A stretch of 64,000 nt of DNA from CAILUG01 sp903844415 (GCA_947477655.1 CANJTS010000006.1:164603-228602); one strand, 5' to 3'; positions 27,596-35,579 are shown, counted from the stretch's first letter. Made by a program: numbers and translations. Notes: a model not told the origin generated them from the sequence alone.

Positions 27596-27988
27596 ATGTC
27601 TGATGACTCACGCAAGGCTATGAAAGACAAAGGGCTGAAAATACGCCGCGAAGTATTAGGCAGCAAACATGTTGATGCCTCCATGGATAAAGCCAATCCC
27701 TTCAATGCCGAAATGCAGCAGCTACTCAACGAATATTGCTGGGGCGCCACGTGGGGCCGCGAAGTACTTACTCGCAAAGAACGCAGCTTGTTGAATCTGG
27801 GCATGTTAACTGCCTTGGGTCGCCAACATGAGGTAGCCGTGCATGTACGCGGTGCTCGCAACAATGGTCTGACTAACGCACAAATCGCCGAAGTGTTTTT
27901 ACATGCTGCCATTTATTGTGGTGTGCCGGCGGCTGTTGATAGTTTCCGTACTGCTACCCAAGTATTGGAAGAATATGACGCGCATTAA
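27596..27988 (+). CDS. 4-carboxymuconolactone decarboxylase-family protein (PcaC-like)
   Basis: The 130-residue cytosolic protein matches single-domain PcaC-type enzymes in length and in the segments CWGATWGREVLTRKERSLL, HEVAVHVRGARNNG and AIYCGVPAAVDSF. PcaC decarboxylates gamma-carboxymuconolactone in the protocatechuate branch, but many family members act elsewhere, and no other pca gene is visible here. An AGGAGAATCC ribosome site precedes the ATG. It overlaps the next gene by 14 bases, suggesting a coupled set. Confidence 0.88.
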   Translation: MSDDSRKAMKDKGLKIRREVLGSKHVDASMDKANPFNAEMQQLLNEYCWGATWGREVLTRKERSLLNLGMLTALGRQHEVAVHVRGARNNGLTNAQIAEVFLHAAIYCGVPAAVDSFRTATQVLEEYDAH

Positions 27989-28889
27989 TATCACACCACC
28001 GGCAACAATTGGTTTTGTTGGTTTGGGCAACATGGGTTTCCCCATGGCAAGTCGGCTGGCTGCGGCCGGCTTCCGACTAACGGTAGCGGATTTAAATGCT
28101 GATGCCGTAACAAAATTTTGCGCAGAAACTGGCAGCAAAAGCGCGGCATCCTTACAACTCTTGGGTGCAGCTTGCCAGGTTGTCATCACGATGCTACCCG
28201 AGGGCAAGGCCGTACAAAAAGTGTTGCTGGGCGACGCTGGCGTTGTCAGCGGTCTGCAACCGGGCGCCATTGTCATTGACATGAGCTCGTCCTCTCCAGT
28301 GGGCACTCGCGCATTGGCAGTACAGTTAAGTGCTTTGGGTTTTCCGCTCATCGATGCGCCCGTTTCCGGCGGCATCTACAAGGCGGCCGAAGGTAAAATT
28401 TCCATAATGGCGGGTGGCGAAAAAGATGCGATAGAACAATGTCGTCCGCTGTTGGAAGTGATGGGCAAGATGTTTCTCACTGGCGGTCCAGCCAGTGGCC
28501 ATGCCATGAAAGCAATGAACAACTATTTGTCGGCTGCAAGTTTAGCGATAGCGTCCGAAGCTGTAATTACTGGCACCAAATTTGGCCTAGACCCGCAAAT
28601 CATGGTGGATATTCTTAATGCATCTACCGGTCGCAGTAACAGCACCGAACACAAATTCCCCGCTTTTATATTGCCTCGCACGTTTAACTCCGGCTTTTTC
28701 CTCGGCCTGATGGCCAAAGATTTACGCTTTGCCAAAGAGCTGGCCGAATCGATGGGAACCTCACACGAGTTGTTGAGCGTTATCACCAACATGTGGGACA
28801 AGGCCGAAGCCGAACTCGGCTTTAAATCCGATAACACCGAAGTATATAAATATCTGGAAGCACTTGCGGTAAGTCAGGTGCAGGAATAA
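27975..28889 (+). CDS. 3-hydroxyisobutyrate dehydrogenase-family NAD(P)-dependent oxidoreductase
   Basis: The 304-residue protein belongs to the beta-hydroxyacid dehydrogenases. It has the dinucleotide motif GFVGLGNMG, the substrate-binding DAPVSGG and the catalytic-lysine region GHAMKAMNNYL. Family members oxidise 3-hydroxyisobutyrate, tartronate semialdehyde or related acids. The start inside the upstream CMD gene and the 1-base stop/start overlap with the downstream gene (TAATG) make a tight three-gene unit. Confidence 0.9.
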   Translation: MTRINITPPATIGFVGLGNMGFPMASRLAAAGFRLTVADLNADAVTKFCAETGSKSAASLQLLGAACQVVITMLPEGKAVQKVLLGDAGVVSGLQPGAIVIDMSSSSPVGTRALAVQLSALGFPLIDAPVSGGIYKAAEGKISIMAGGEKDAIEQCRPLLEVMGKMFLTGGPASGHAMKAMNNYLSAASLAIASEAVITGTKFGLDPQIMVDILNASTGRSNSTEHKFPAFILPRTFNSGFFLGLMAKDLRFAKELAESMGTSHELLSVITNMWDKAEAELGFKSDNTEVYKYLEALAVSQVQE

Positions 28890-29683
28890 TGCCAATGGCT
28901 GAACGCGAACCTTTTGCCGTTTACGCAATTCGTTATGCCACGCTGGAAAAACGTGCCAGCGAAAACTTCATTGGCGGTGATCCCCACGATGGCCCCATGC
29001 CCATGGATTATTTTGTGTGGCTGGCGGTCAGTGCTAGCCGCACTTTTGTAATTGATACTGGTTTTAACCAGAGTATGGCTATCAAACGCGGGCGTCAGTT
29101 TCTGCAATGTCCATCGGTGGGTTTAAAACTGCTCGGCGTTGATCCGGCAACAGTGCAGGATGTAATTGTCACCCATTTACATTACGACCATATCGGCAAC
29201 TTTGATCTTTTCAAACAAGCGCGTTTTCATTTGCAGGATAGCGAAATGGCGTATGCCACTGGTCATCACATGGCTAATGCATTCTTCTCTCACGCCTTTG
29301 AAGTGGAAGAAGTTGTGTCCATGGTGCGTAATGTATATGCCGGACGTGTGGAGTTTTATAACGGTGATGCAATATTGGCGCCAAATCTTTCCTTGCACCA
29401 TGTGGGCGGGCATACCAAAGGCTTGCAAGTGGTACGGCTGTGGACGCATGGTGGTTGGTTGGTGCTGGCATCCGATGCCAGCCATTACGCGGCCAACATG
29501 AATGAGCAGCGTCCCTTCCCGGTAGTGGTCGATGTTGGGCAGATGATAGATGGCTGGAAAAAAATGCGCACACTGGTAGATGATCCTGCGCGCATTATTC
29601 CTGGCCACGATCCTGCGGTAATGCGCAACTACTCTTCACCTTCGGCCGCCCTGCAAGGCATCGTGGTGAGGCTGGATATTTAA
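28889..29683 (+). CDS. Metallo-beta-lactamase-fold hydrolase (N-acyl homoserine lactonase-like)
   Basis: The 264-residue protein has the zinc-binding HxHxDH motif in VTHLHYDHIGNF, a further ligand in HHVGGHTKG, an Asp in LASDASHYAAN and a C-terminal IPGHDP. This is the AiiA/AttM-like layout of lactonases. In this context it may open a lactone intermediate for the neighbouring dehydrogenase and decarboxylase, and not necessarily a quorum signal. Activity on homoserine lactones cannot be judged from sequence alone. Confidence 0.85.
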   Translation: MPMAEREPFAVYAIRYATLEKRASENFIGGDPHDGPMPMDYFVWLAVSASRTFVIDTGFNQSMAIKRGRQFLQCPSVGLKLLGVDPATVQDVIVTHLHYDHIGNFDLFKQARFHLQDSEMAYATGHHMANAFFSHAFEVEEVVSMVRNVYAGRVEFYNGDAILAPNLSLHHVGGHTKGLQVVRLWTHGGWLVLASDASHYAANMNEQRPFPVVVDVGQMIDGWKKMRTLVDDPARIIPGHDPAVMRNYSSPSAALQGIVVRLDI

Positions 29684-29704
29684 AAGGCATTGAAAAGGGG
29701 TGGT

Positions 29705-29746
29705 TATTTAAAGGGGTCTATTTAAAGGGGTCTATTTAAAGGGGCC
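29705..29746 (+). repeat. Three tandem 14-base repeats
   Basis: The unit TATTTAAAGGGGTC occurs three times head to tail, the last copy ending CC instead of TC. It lies in the gap between convergent genes, and the third copy supplies the left arm of the terminator hairpin that follows. Confidence 0.9.
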
Positions 29747-29757
29747 AGACCCCTTTT
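29738..29757. terminator. Bidirectional terminator between the hydrolase and znuB
   Basis: AAAGGGG, the loop CCAGA and CCCCTTT form a 7-bp hairpin with a T-run on both strands, serving the two convergent transcripts. Its left arm belongs to the third 14-base tandem repeat. Confidence 0.65.
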
Positions 29758-29764
29758 CACCTTT

Positions 29765-30547
29765 TCAGGCGGTGCGACGCACTAAATTACTGAATATAAA
29801 AAGTAAGGCCGACACCACCACAATGCTTGGCCCGGTCGGCGTGTCCAAAAACCAGGATGCCGTAATACCACCAGCCACAGCAACACATCCCGCAATACTG
29901 GCGCCAAGCGCCATTTGTTCGGGAGAAGTAGCAAAACGCCGTGCCGTTGCCGGTGGAATTATCATCAGGGATGTAATCAATAACACCCCAACAATTTTCA
30001 TCGACACCGCAACTACCAAAGCCATGATCAGCATAAGCAGCAGACGAAGGCGAGTGACGTCGAGACCTTCTACCTGGGCCAGTTCTTGATGCAGTGAAAT
30101 TGCCAGCAAGCGGTTCCAGAACAGCACCAGAATAGTCAGCGCACTGCATGAACCCGCCGCAATCCAGATTAATTCGGCTGTGCTTACTGTGAGTAAATCA
30201 CCGAAAAGATAAGCCATCAGATCAATTTGTACATTGGTGAAGCTCAGCATCACGAGGCCCAGCGCCAAGCTGCTGTGCGCAAGAATGCCAAGTAGGGTGT
30301 CGGTGGCCAGGGATTTATTTTTTTCCATCAGCACCAAACCCAATGCCAAAGTGCAACACACAACAATGACTGCCAGTTGCATATTGATATCCAGCAGCAG
30401 GCCGAGCGCCAAACCCAGCAAAGCGGAATGCGCCAAGGTGTCACCAAAATACGCCATCCGTCGCCACACAATGAAACAGCCGAGTGGCCCGGCAACCAGA
30501 GCCAACATCAGGCCGGCAACAAGGGCGCGCACGATAAAATCAGCCAT
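29765..30547 (-). CDS. znuB: Zinc ABC transporter permease ZnuB
   Basis: Membrane channel of the high-affinity zinc importer. The 260-residue ABC-3 family protein has about eight helices, with GLMLALVAGPLGCFIVWRR near the N terminus and the conserved AHSALLGLALG and STSLMIIPPATARR-like segments. The ATG giving MADFIVRAL is used; an in-frame GTG five codons earlier is also open. It overlaps znuC by 8 bases. Expression is expected to follow Zur through the znuC promoter. Confidence 0.9.
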   Translation of the reverse strand: MADFIVRALVAGLMLALVAGPLGCFIVWRRMAYFGDTLAHSALLGLALGLLLDINMQLAVIVVCCTLALGLVLMEKNKSLATDTLLGILAHSSLALGLVMLSFTNVQIDLMAYLFGDLLTVSTAELIWIAAGSCSALTILVLFWNRLLAISLHQELAQVEGLDVTRLRLLLMLIMALVVAVSMKIVGVLLITSLMIIPPATARRFATSPEQMALGASIAGCVAVAGGITASWFLDTPTGPSIVVVSALLFIFSNLVRRTA

Positions 30548-31391
30548 TGTTATGTTGCTCACGTGATTCGGGATGTTGTTCGTTGATGACAGCGCCGGTC
30601 AAATCGTGGGAGTGATTGTGATGATGTGTGTAGACCGCCATCGCGGCTGCGCCGGTTTTACCAAACAGCTCCAGATATGCCGGATCATTGCTCACTTGTT
30701 CCGGGTGGCCGTGGCAGCACACATGTTGATTGAGGCAGATAACCTCGTCGGTAGCCGACATCACCAAATGTAAATCGTGCGACACCATTAACACGCCACA
30801 TCGATGACGATCACGAATTTGGGTAATCAAGCGGTAAAGCTCGGCCTGGCCCTTGAGGTCGACTCCTTGGGTTGGCTCGTCCAGCACCAGCAGTTGCGGG
30901 TTTTGCAGCAGGGCGCGGGCTAATAAAACACGCTGCATTTCGCCCCCCGAGAGTTCTTGCAAGCGTGAGTTATGTAAGTCGCTCGCGCCCACTTCGGCGA
31001 GGGCTGCTGTAATGTTTTGCCGCTGGGCATGAGGTGCCAGTAACAGAAAACGAGTTACTGAAATTGGCATGCTGGCATCTACATGCAAACGCTGCGGCAT
31101 GTAGCCAATGCGCAAGTTTGGGTTGAGAATTACCTGCCCTGCGTGTGCTTGTAGCAGCCGCATCGCAATTTTGATCAAGGTGGTTTTACCCGCGCCGTTG
31201 GGGCCAATCAGCGTGACAATCTGGCCGCGTTTTATCTGCACAGAAATATTGGTCAGAATCTGGCGGGTGCCAAAGCCGTAACTAATGGACTGTAGATCCA
31301 GCAGCACATCGGGATTGGTAACAGGTCGAAAAATGCTGGGAGTATTCAAGGTCAACAGCTGCTTTAAAGGGGAAGCAGGATCACGTCCCAC
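30540..31391 (-). CDS. znuC: Zinc ABC transporter ATPase ZnuC
   Basis: ATPase of the zinc importer, with Walker A GPNGAGKTT, signature LSGGEMQRVLLARALL, Walker B LLVLDEPTQGVD and a His-rich C terminus (YTHHHNHSHD) that may sense or buffer zinc, as in other ZnuC proteins. The start is uncertain: GTG 31391 is used because the frame open up to 31460 would place the Zur-like box inside the gene; a TTG at 31349 gives 269 residues, close to family length. It overlaps znuB and diverges from znuA. Confidence 0.85.
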   Translation of the reverse strand: MGRDPASPLKQLLTLNTPSIFRPVTNPDVLLDLQSISYGFGTRQILTNISVQIKRGQIVTLIGPNGAGKTTLIKIAMRLLQAHAGQVILNPNLRIGYMPQRLHVDASMPISVTRFLLLAPHAQRQNITAALAEVGASDLHNSRLQELSGGEMQRVLLARALLQNPQLLVLDEPTQGVDLKGQAELYRLITQIRDRHRCGVLMVSHDLHLVMSATDEVICLNQHVCCHGHPEQVSNDPAYLELFGKTGAAAMAVYTHHHNHSHDLTGAVINEQHPESREQHNNG

Positions 31392-31403
31392 GACATCAAT
31401 GTG

Positions 31404-31418
31404 TGGTATATCATAACA
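31404..31418. promoter_or_regulatory. Zur-like operator between znuC and znuA
   Basis: The 15-base near-palindrome, read on the minus strand as TGTTATGATATACCA, matches five of seven symmetric pairs and closely resembles the gammaproteobacterial Zur core TGTTATANTATAACA. Its place between the divergent znuCB and znuA genes is where a Zur box is expected. No zur gene lies in the window. Confidence 0.65.
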
Positions 31419-31474
31419 TCCTTTGTGAAGGCCGCCCTGCCCACACTTGCCAAGAAACACGATTAAAAAGTCTC

Positions 31475-32416
31475 ATGAAAAGTATCACCACATTGCCTGC
31501 AATACACACCAAGGAAAGTTTTGCCCCGCACAAACTCGGTATCACAGCGAAGGTTTGCCTGTTGTTCTTCATTTGTGCTTTCACAAGCACAACTGTTGTA
31601 GCTGCACCTACAGTAGCGGCACCTACAGTAGCTGCCAGTATCAGACCGTTACAGTTGATCGCTGCAGCCATTACAGACGGCATCTCGCAGCCACAACTGG
31701 TGTTGGGCAAGGGTCAAGATCCCCATCACGCATCCTTGCGTCCTTCCGAACGAAGAACCTTGAATGATGCCGATGTGGTGTTGTGGATTGGCCCCATGCT
31801 GGAGGTTCCGCTGCAAGAAATAATGGCAGAGCTGGCGGGCAGCGTGCTTACGGTGCAAGACATGCCAGACATTACGCTACATGCTATCGACGGCAATCTC
31901 GATCCACATGTGTGGATGGACAGCCGTAATGCCAGACAGATAGCCGTGCAGTTGACACAAACACTGGCCAATCTCGATCCTGCCAACAGCCTGCGTTATC
32001 AAAGCAATCAACAAAAATTTTTGCGGGCGTTAGATGAGCTCGACACTAATTTTAAGCAAGCTGTGGCACCAGTTCAGCAGCGGGGCTGGGCGGTCTATCA
32101 CGATGCGTTTCGTTATTTTCAGCGTCAGTTTGGTTTGATCCAGCCGTTGGCGCCCACCGAGAGCAGCACTAATCAGGCAGGTATTCGTAGCATTACGCAA
32201 TTGCGCTCAGCCATACAACAACAACAGATTAATTGCCTGCTGATCGAACCTGTGATGAATCCTGCCGAACTGCAGACTTTGCTGGGCACGGATGGATTAC
32301 ACATTGTCAGCGCCGATGTGATGGGCTTGGATCTTACAACGAGCCCTACGGCTTATGTGTTGCTGCTGCAAAACTTTGGCAACACGCTTATCACTTGCCT
32401 GCAAGGACAACCATGA
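31475..32416 (+). CDS. znuA: Periplasmic zinc-binding protein ZnuA
   Basis: Zinc-capturing component of ZnuABC. The 313-residue protein has an N-terminal hydrophobic export segment (about 25-45, ending VVAAP) followed by a short TVAAP repeat and the cluster A-I fold. Candidate zinc ligands are His in DPHHASLRPSE, His in LDPHVWMDSRN, His in VYHDAFRYF and the late Asp in SADVMG. The usual long His-rich loop is missing. Its stop overlaps the polA start (ATGA), an unexpected coupling. The ATG at 31475 is used; the frame is open to 31403. Confidence 0.9.
   Translation: MKSITTLPAIHTKESFAPHKLGITAKVCLLFFICAFTSTTVVAAPTVAAPTVAASIRPLQLIAAAITDGISQPQLVLGKGQDPHHASLRPSERRTLNDADVVLWIGPMLEVPLQEIMAELAGSVLTVQDMPDITLHAIDGNLDPHVWMDSRNARQIAVQLTQTLANLDPANSLRYQSNQQKFLRALDELDTNFKQAVAPVQQRGWAVYHDAFRYFQRQFGLIQPLAPTESSTNQAGIRSITQLRSAIQQQQINCLLIEPVMNPAELQTLLGTDGLHIVSADVMGLDLTTSPTAYVLLLQNFGNTLITCLQGQP
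31604..31633 (+). repeat. Two 15-base in-frame repeats in znuA
   Basis: The unit GCACCTACAGTAGCG occurs twice (second copy ending T), encoding A-P-T-V-A after the export signal. Length change here would keep the frame. Confidence 0.75.
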
Positions 32417-35274
32417 GCACAAAGACGCCGTTGGTGTTGGTAGATGGCTCTTCGTATTTGTTTCGAGCCTATCACGCGTTGCCGCCCTTAATGACCAGTC
32501 AGGGTCAAGCCACCGGCGCCATCAAAGGCGTGATCAACATGATCCGCAGTCTGCTCAAACAATATCCAACCAGTATTATCGCGGTGGTGTTTGATGCCAA
32601 GGGCAAAACATTTCGCAACGACATGTACGATCAATACAAAGCCAATCGCCCGCCGATGCCGGACGATTTGCGCAGCCAAATTGCCCCCATTCACGCCATC
32701 ATTCGCGCCATGGGTTTACCCTTATTGATTGTTGCCGATGTAGAAGCCGACGATGTGATTGGCACCCTCGCCCAACAAGCTTGGCAACAACAGATACCCA
32801 CGCTGATTTCTACCGGCGACAAAGACATGACGCAATTGGTTAACGAACATGTCACCTTGCTCAACACTATGACCCATGAAACCCTCGATATCGAAGGGGT
32901 CAAAAATAAATTTGGCTTGCCGCCCGAGCGTATCATCGACTATCTAGCGTTGATGGGTGACAAGTCCGACAACATTCCCGGAGTGCCGGGCGTGGGGCCA
33001 AAAACAGCGGTGAAATGGCTGCAGGAATTCGGCTCATTAAACAACTTGGTTGCGCGCGCAGACGAGATAAAAGGCAAAGCTGGCGAAACTTTCCGTGCCA
33101 ATCTCCAGCAACTGGAATTGTCGGTACGGCTCGCTACCATCAAGCTAGATGTAAAGCTGGAGTTCGGCCCGCATGAGCTGCGTCATGAGCCTGCTGCTAA
33201 TAATGAACTGCTGGCACTGTGCAAGACCCTAGAGTTCAAGAGCTGGGTCAAAGAATTGGAGGCAGAAGGCGTACAAGTAGAAGGCGTACAAATAGAAGGC
33301 GTACAAATAGAAGGCGTACAAATAGAAGGCGTACAAATAGAAGGCGTACAACTAGAACGCGCACAAGAGGCCGCCAGCGGCAATATCCTTGCACCGCTTG
33401 CGGGTACACCAGCACCAACGCTAACAAGTATTGCGCCTGTTATCCCCGCTGAAGTTATGCCAACTGTAGTTGTCTACACCACTATCAGTACTGAGGCTGC
33501 GCTCGCTGAGTTGGTAGCAGTACTAGGCACGCAGCAACACCTGGCTCTGGTTATACAAACGGATGATCAGCATTACAAACTCGCGCGTATTATCGGTATT
33601 TCGCTGTGTTGCAGAGGTGGTTACGCAAGTTATATCCCACTCGGTCACGATATGTTGGGAGCCGAGGAGCAACTGTCACTGGCACTGGTGCTCGCTAAAC
33701 TCAAACCGCTGTTAGAAAATCAGGCCATATTTAAAGTGGGCCACGATCTGAAATACAGCAGTCACGTGTTGCTCAATCATGGTGTTCACTTGCGTGGTCG
33801 GCGTTACGACACGATGTTGCAATCGTATGTGCTAAATTCCGTTGCTCACAAACATAGCCTAGAAAAATTGTGTGAGCATTTTCTGGGTGTCCAATTGCCG
33901 CCCTTGGAAACCTTGTTGGGCAAGGGCCGCAACAAATTAACTTTTTCCCAAGTAGAAATTGCCAGGGCAGCACAATGGTCAGCCACCTGCGCCGATTATT
34001 GTTTCCGCCTTCACACTACGCTCAAAGCGCGGCTCGCGGCCACCGGTCTGTTGGCCGATGTTTATCGTTATTTTGAAATTGCCTTAATACCGGCGCTAAC
34101 GCGCATAGAAGAAAACGGCATTCGCGTAGACGTTGATGTGCTGGGCAAACACAGTCAGGAATTGGCAATCCGTTTGCAGGAATTAGAACGGCAAGCATTT
34201 GAACTAGCGGGTGAAGAATTCAATTTGGGTTCGCCCCTGCAACTGCAAAAAATATTCTATGAAAAGCTCAAATATCCAGTGCTCAGCAAAACCGCGACGG
34301 GCCAACCCTCTACCGCTGAGCCGGTTTTGCAAGAGCTAGCCGAGACGTATCCATTGCCTAAAGTCATTTTGGAAAATCGCAGTTTGAGCAAACTTAAATC
34401 CACCTATACCGACAGACTGCCGCTGGATATTCATCCCCTAACCAAACGTATTCACAGCAGTTTTCAGCAGGCAATTGCGGCAACTGGCCGCTTGTCATCC
34501 ACCGATCCCAATTTACAAAACATCCCGGTGCGTACTGAAGAAGGTCGCAGGATCAGGCAAGCGTTTATTGCGGAGCCTGGCAATGTGCTGTTGTCGGCAG
34601 ACTATTCCCAAGTGGAGCTGCGCATCATGGCGCATTTGTCAGCGGATGTAGGCTTGGTGTCTGCCTTCGCCGCAGGCTTGGATGTGCATCGAGCCACTGC
34701 CGCCGAAATTTTTGGCTGCACGGTGGAGACCGTTACTGCCGAGCAACGACGCAGTGCCAAAGCCATCAATTTTGGTCTGATCTACGGCATGTCTGCCTTC
34801 GGTCTGGCAAAACAATTGGGCATCAGTCGGCAAGATGCTCAGGAATACGTCGAGCGCTATTTTTTGCGTTATCCGGGCGTGCTCAACTATATGGAAAATA
34901 CTCGCCTGCTCGCCAACGAACAGGGTTTTGTAGAAACCGTGTTCGGGCGTCGACTGTACCTGCCAGATATTCACGCCAGTAATGGCATGTTGCGCAAGGC
35001 CGCCGAACGCACCGCTATCAATGCGCCGATGCAAGGCACCGCTGCCGATATCATCAAACAAGCCATGGTCGATATTGATCAGTGGCTGAAAGTGGCAAAT
35101 TTGGATGCGCGCATGGTGCTGCAAGTTCATGACGAATTAGTATTTGAAGTAGCCACCACCGACCTTGCCAAGTTGATGGAAGGCGTTAAATTCAGAATGG
35201 TTTCGGCAGCCTCTTTGTCGGTGCCGTTGGTGGTTGATATGGGGCATGGCGCGAACTGGGATGTGGCGCATTAA
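32413..35274 (+). CDS. polA: DNA polymerase I with inactivated proofreading site
   Basis: The 953-residue protein has an N-terminal 5' nuclease domain (about 1-265, VDGSSYLFRAYHAL, DNIPGVPGVGPKTA), a repeat-bearing linker (286-315), a 3'-5' exonuclease-fold domain (about 355-540) and a full polymerase domain ending NWDVAH, with SADYSQVELR, RRSAKAINFGLIYG and QVHDELVFE. Against E. coli Pol I the four exonuclease carboxylates are replaced: Asp355 by Val380, Glu357 by Gln382, Asp424 by Ser449, Asp501 by Cys526; Tyr497 is Trp522. Proofreading is therefore expected to be absent. The ATG overlaps the znuA stop. Confidence 0.97.
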   Translation: MSTKTPLVLVDGSSYLFRAYHALPPLMTSQGQATGAIKGVINMIRSLLKQYPTSIIAVVFDAKGKTFRNDMYDQYKANRPPMPDDLRSQIAPIHAIIRAMGLPLLIVADVEADDVIGTLAQQAWQQQIPTLISTGDKDMTQLVNEHVTLLNTMTHETLDIEGVKNKFGLPPERIIDYLALMGDKSDNIPGVPGVGPKTAVKWLQEFGSLNNLVARADEIKGKAGETFRANLQQLELSVRLATIKLDVKLEFGPHELRHEPAANNELLALCKTLEFKSWVKELEAEGVQVEGVQIEGVQIEGVQIEGVQIEGVQLERAQEAASGNILAPLAGTPAPTLTSIAPVIPAEVMPTVVVYTTISTEAALAELVAVLGTQQHLALVIQTDDQHYKLARIIGISLCCRGGYASYIPLGHDMLGAEEQLSLALVLAKLKPLLENQAIFKVGHDLKYSSHVLLNHGVHLRGRRYDTMLQSYVLNSVAHKHSLEKLCEHFLGVQLPPLETLLGKGRNKLTFSQVEIARAAQWSATCADYCFRLHTTLKARLAATGLLADVYRYFEIALIPALTRIEENGIRVDVDVLGKHSQELAIRLQELERQAFELAGEEFNLGSPLQLQKIFYEKLKYPVLSKTATGQPSTAEPVLQELAETYPLPKVILENRSLSKLKSTYTDRLPLDIHPLTKRIHSSFQQAIAATGRLSSTDPNLQNIPVRTEEGRRIRQAFIAEPGNVLLSADYSQVELRIMAHLSADVGLVSAFAAGLDVHRATAAEIFGCTVETVTAEQRRSAKAINFGLIYGMSAFGLAKQLGISRQDAQEYVERYFLRYPGVLNYMENTRLLANEQGFVETVFGRRLYLPDIHASNGMLRKAAERTAINAPMQGTAADIIKQAMVDIDQWLKVANLDARMVLQVHDELVFEVATTDLAKLMEGVKFRMVSAASLSVPLVVDMGHGANWDVAH
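33268..33357 (+). repeat. Six 15-base in-frame tandem repeats in the polA linker
   Basis: The unit GGCGTACAAATAGAA is repeated six times with only single-base differences in the first and last copy, followed by a decayed seventh. It encodes six G-V-Q-I-E pentapeptides (residues 286-315) between the 5' nuclease and exonuclease-fold domains. Near-identity of copies points to recent expansion. Confidence 0.95.
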
Positions 35275-35429
35275 AAGACCAGGATGGCCTAGGCTTAATT
35301 AGATCTCTTTATAAGTGCAGCCGCGGGTAAGGCTAGTGATAAAGTGCGGTAGATCCTTACTCGAAAACTCCAAGAATAGCTGTGTCAGTGTTAAAGCAGG
35401 TAGTTTTTTTAAAAGTTAAGAAATTTTTT

Positions 35430-35456
35430 GAACTTCTGCACTTTCAAGCAGTCTAG
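35430..35456 (+). promoter_or_regulatory. Sigma-E/AlgU-type promoter of the sRNA candidate
   Basis: GAACTT at 35430-35435, a 16-base spacer and TCTAG at 35452-35456 match the extracytoplasmic sigma-E family pattern (GAACTT, 16 bases, TCTNA-like). The predicted start is at about 35462. ErsA of P. aeruginosa, in the same genomic place, is known to depend on AlgU. Confidence 0.65.
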
Positions 35457-35460
35457 TTTG

Positions 35461-35576
35461 TAGCAGGCTGGTTTTCTCCCCGATTTTTCCGGTCTGCTAT
35501 TTGAGATATGTCCCTGAGTAATCAGGAAGTACGATGGGCCCTAACTGTATTCTCCTACGGTTAGGGCCTTTTTTCT
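35461..35576 (+). ncRNA. Small RNA candidate between polA and engB (Spot 42/ErsA position)
   Basis: About 112-116 nt, starting near 35461-35463. The 5' hairpin pairs 35461-35471 with 35489-35499 in an unbroken 11-bp stem containing two G-U pairs; its 17-base loop exposes TTCTCCCC. A second small hairpin, CCTGA-GTAA-TCAGG, lies at 35513-35526. The 3' end is a strong terminator with a T-run. No ORF of coding quality lies within. Position between polA and engB is that of Spot 42 in enterics and ErsA in Pseudomonas, and the pyrimidine loop could be the seed for mRNA pairing. Homology to ErsA is inferred from place, promoter type and form, not from an alignment. Confidence 0.75.
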
Positions 35577-35579
35577 TTT
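35537..35579 (+). terminator. Strong Rho-independent terminator of the sRNA
   Basis: GGCCCTAAC (35537-35545) pairs perfectly with GTTAGGGCC (35560-35568) over 9 bp, followed by TTTTTTCTTTT. It faces away from polA and toward the convergent engB. Confidence 0.92.

Noticed and set aside
28889..29683. Naming the metallo-beta-lactamase-fold protein a quorum-quenching lactonase
   Set aside because: The motifs fit the family but the catabolic context fits another lactone equally well; no LuxI/LuxR genes are present.
33268..33372. Could the polA repeats be a CRISPR array?
   Set aside because: Units are 15 bases, directly adjacent with no spacers, and lie in frame in polA.
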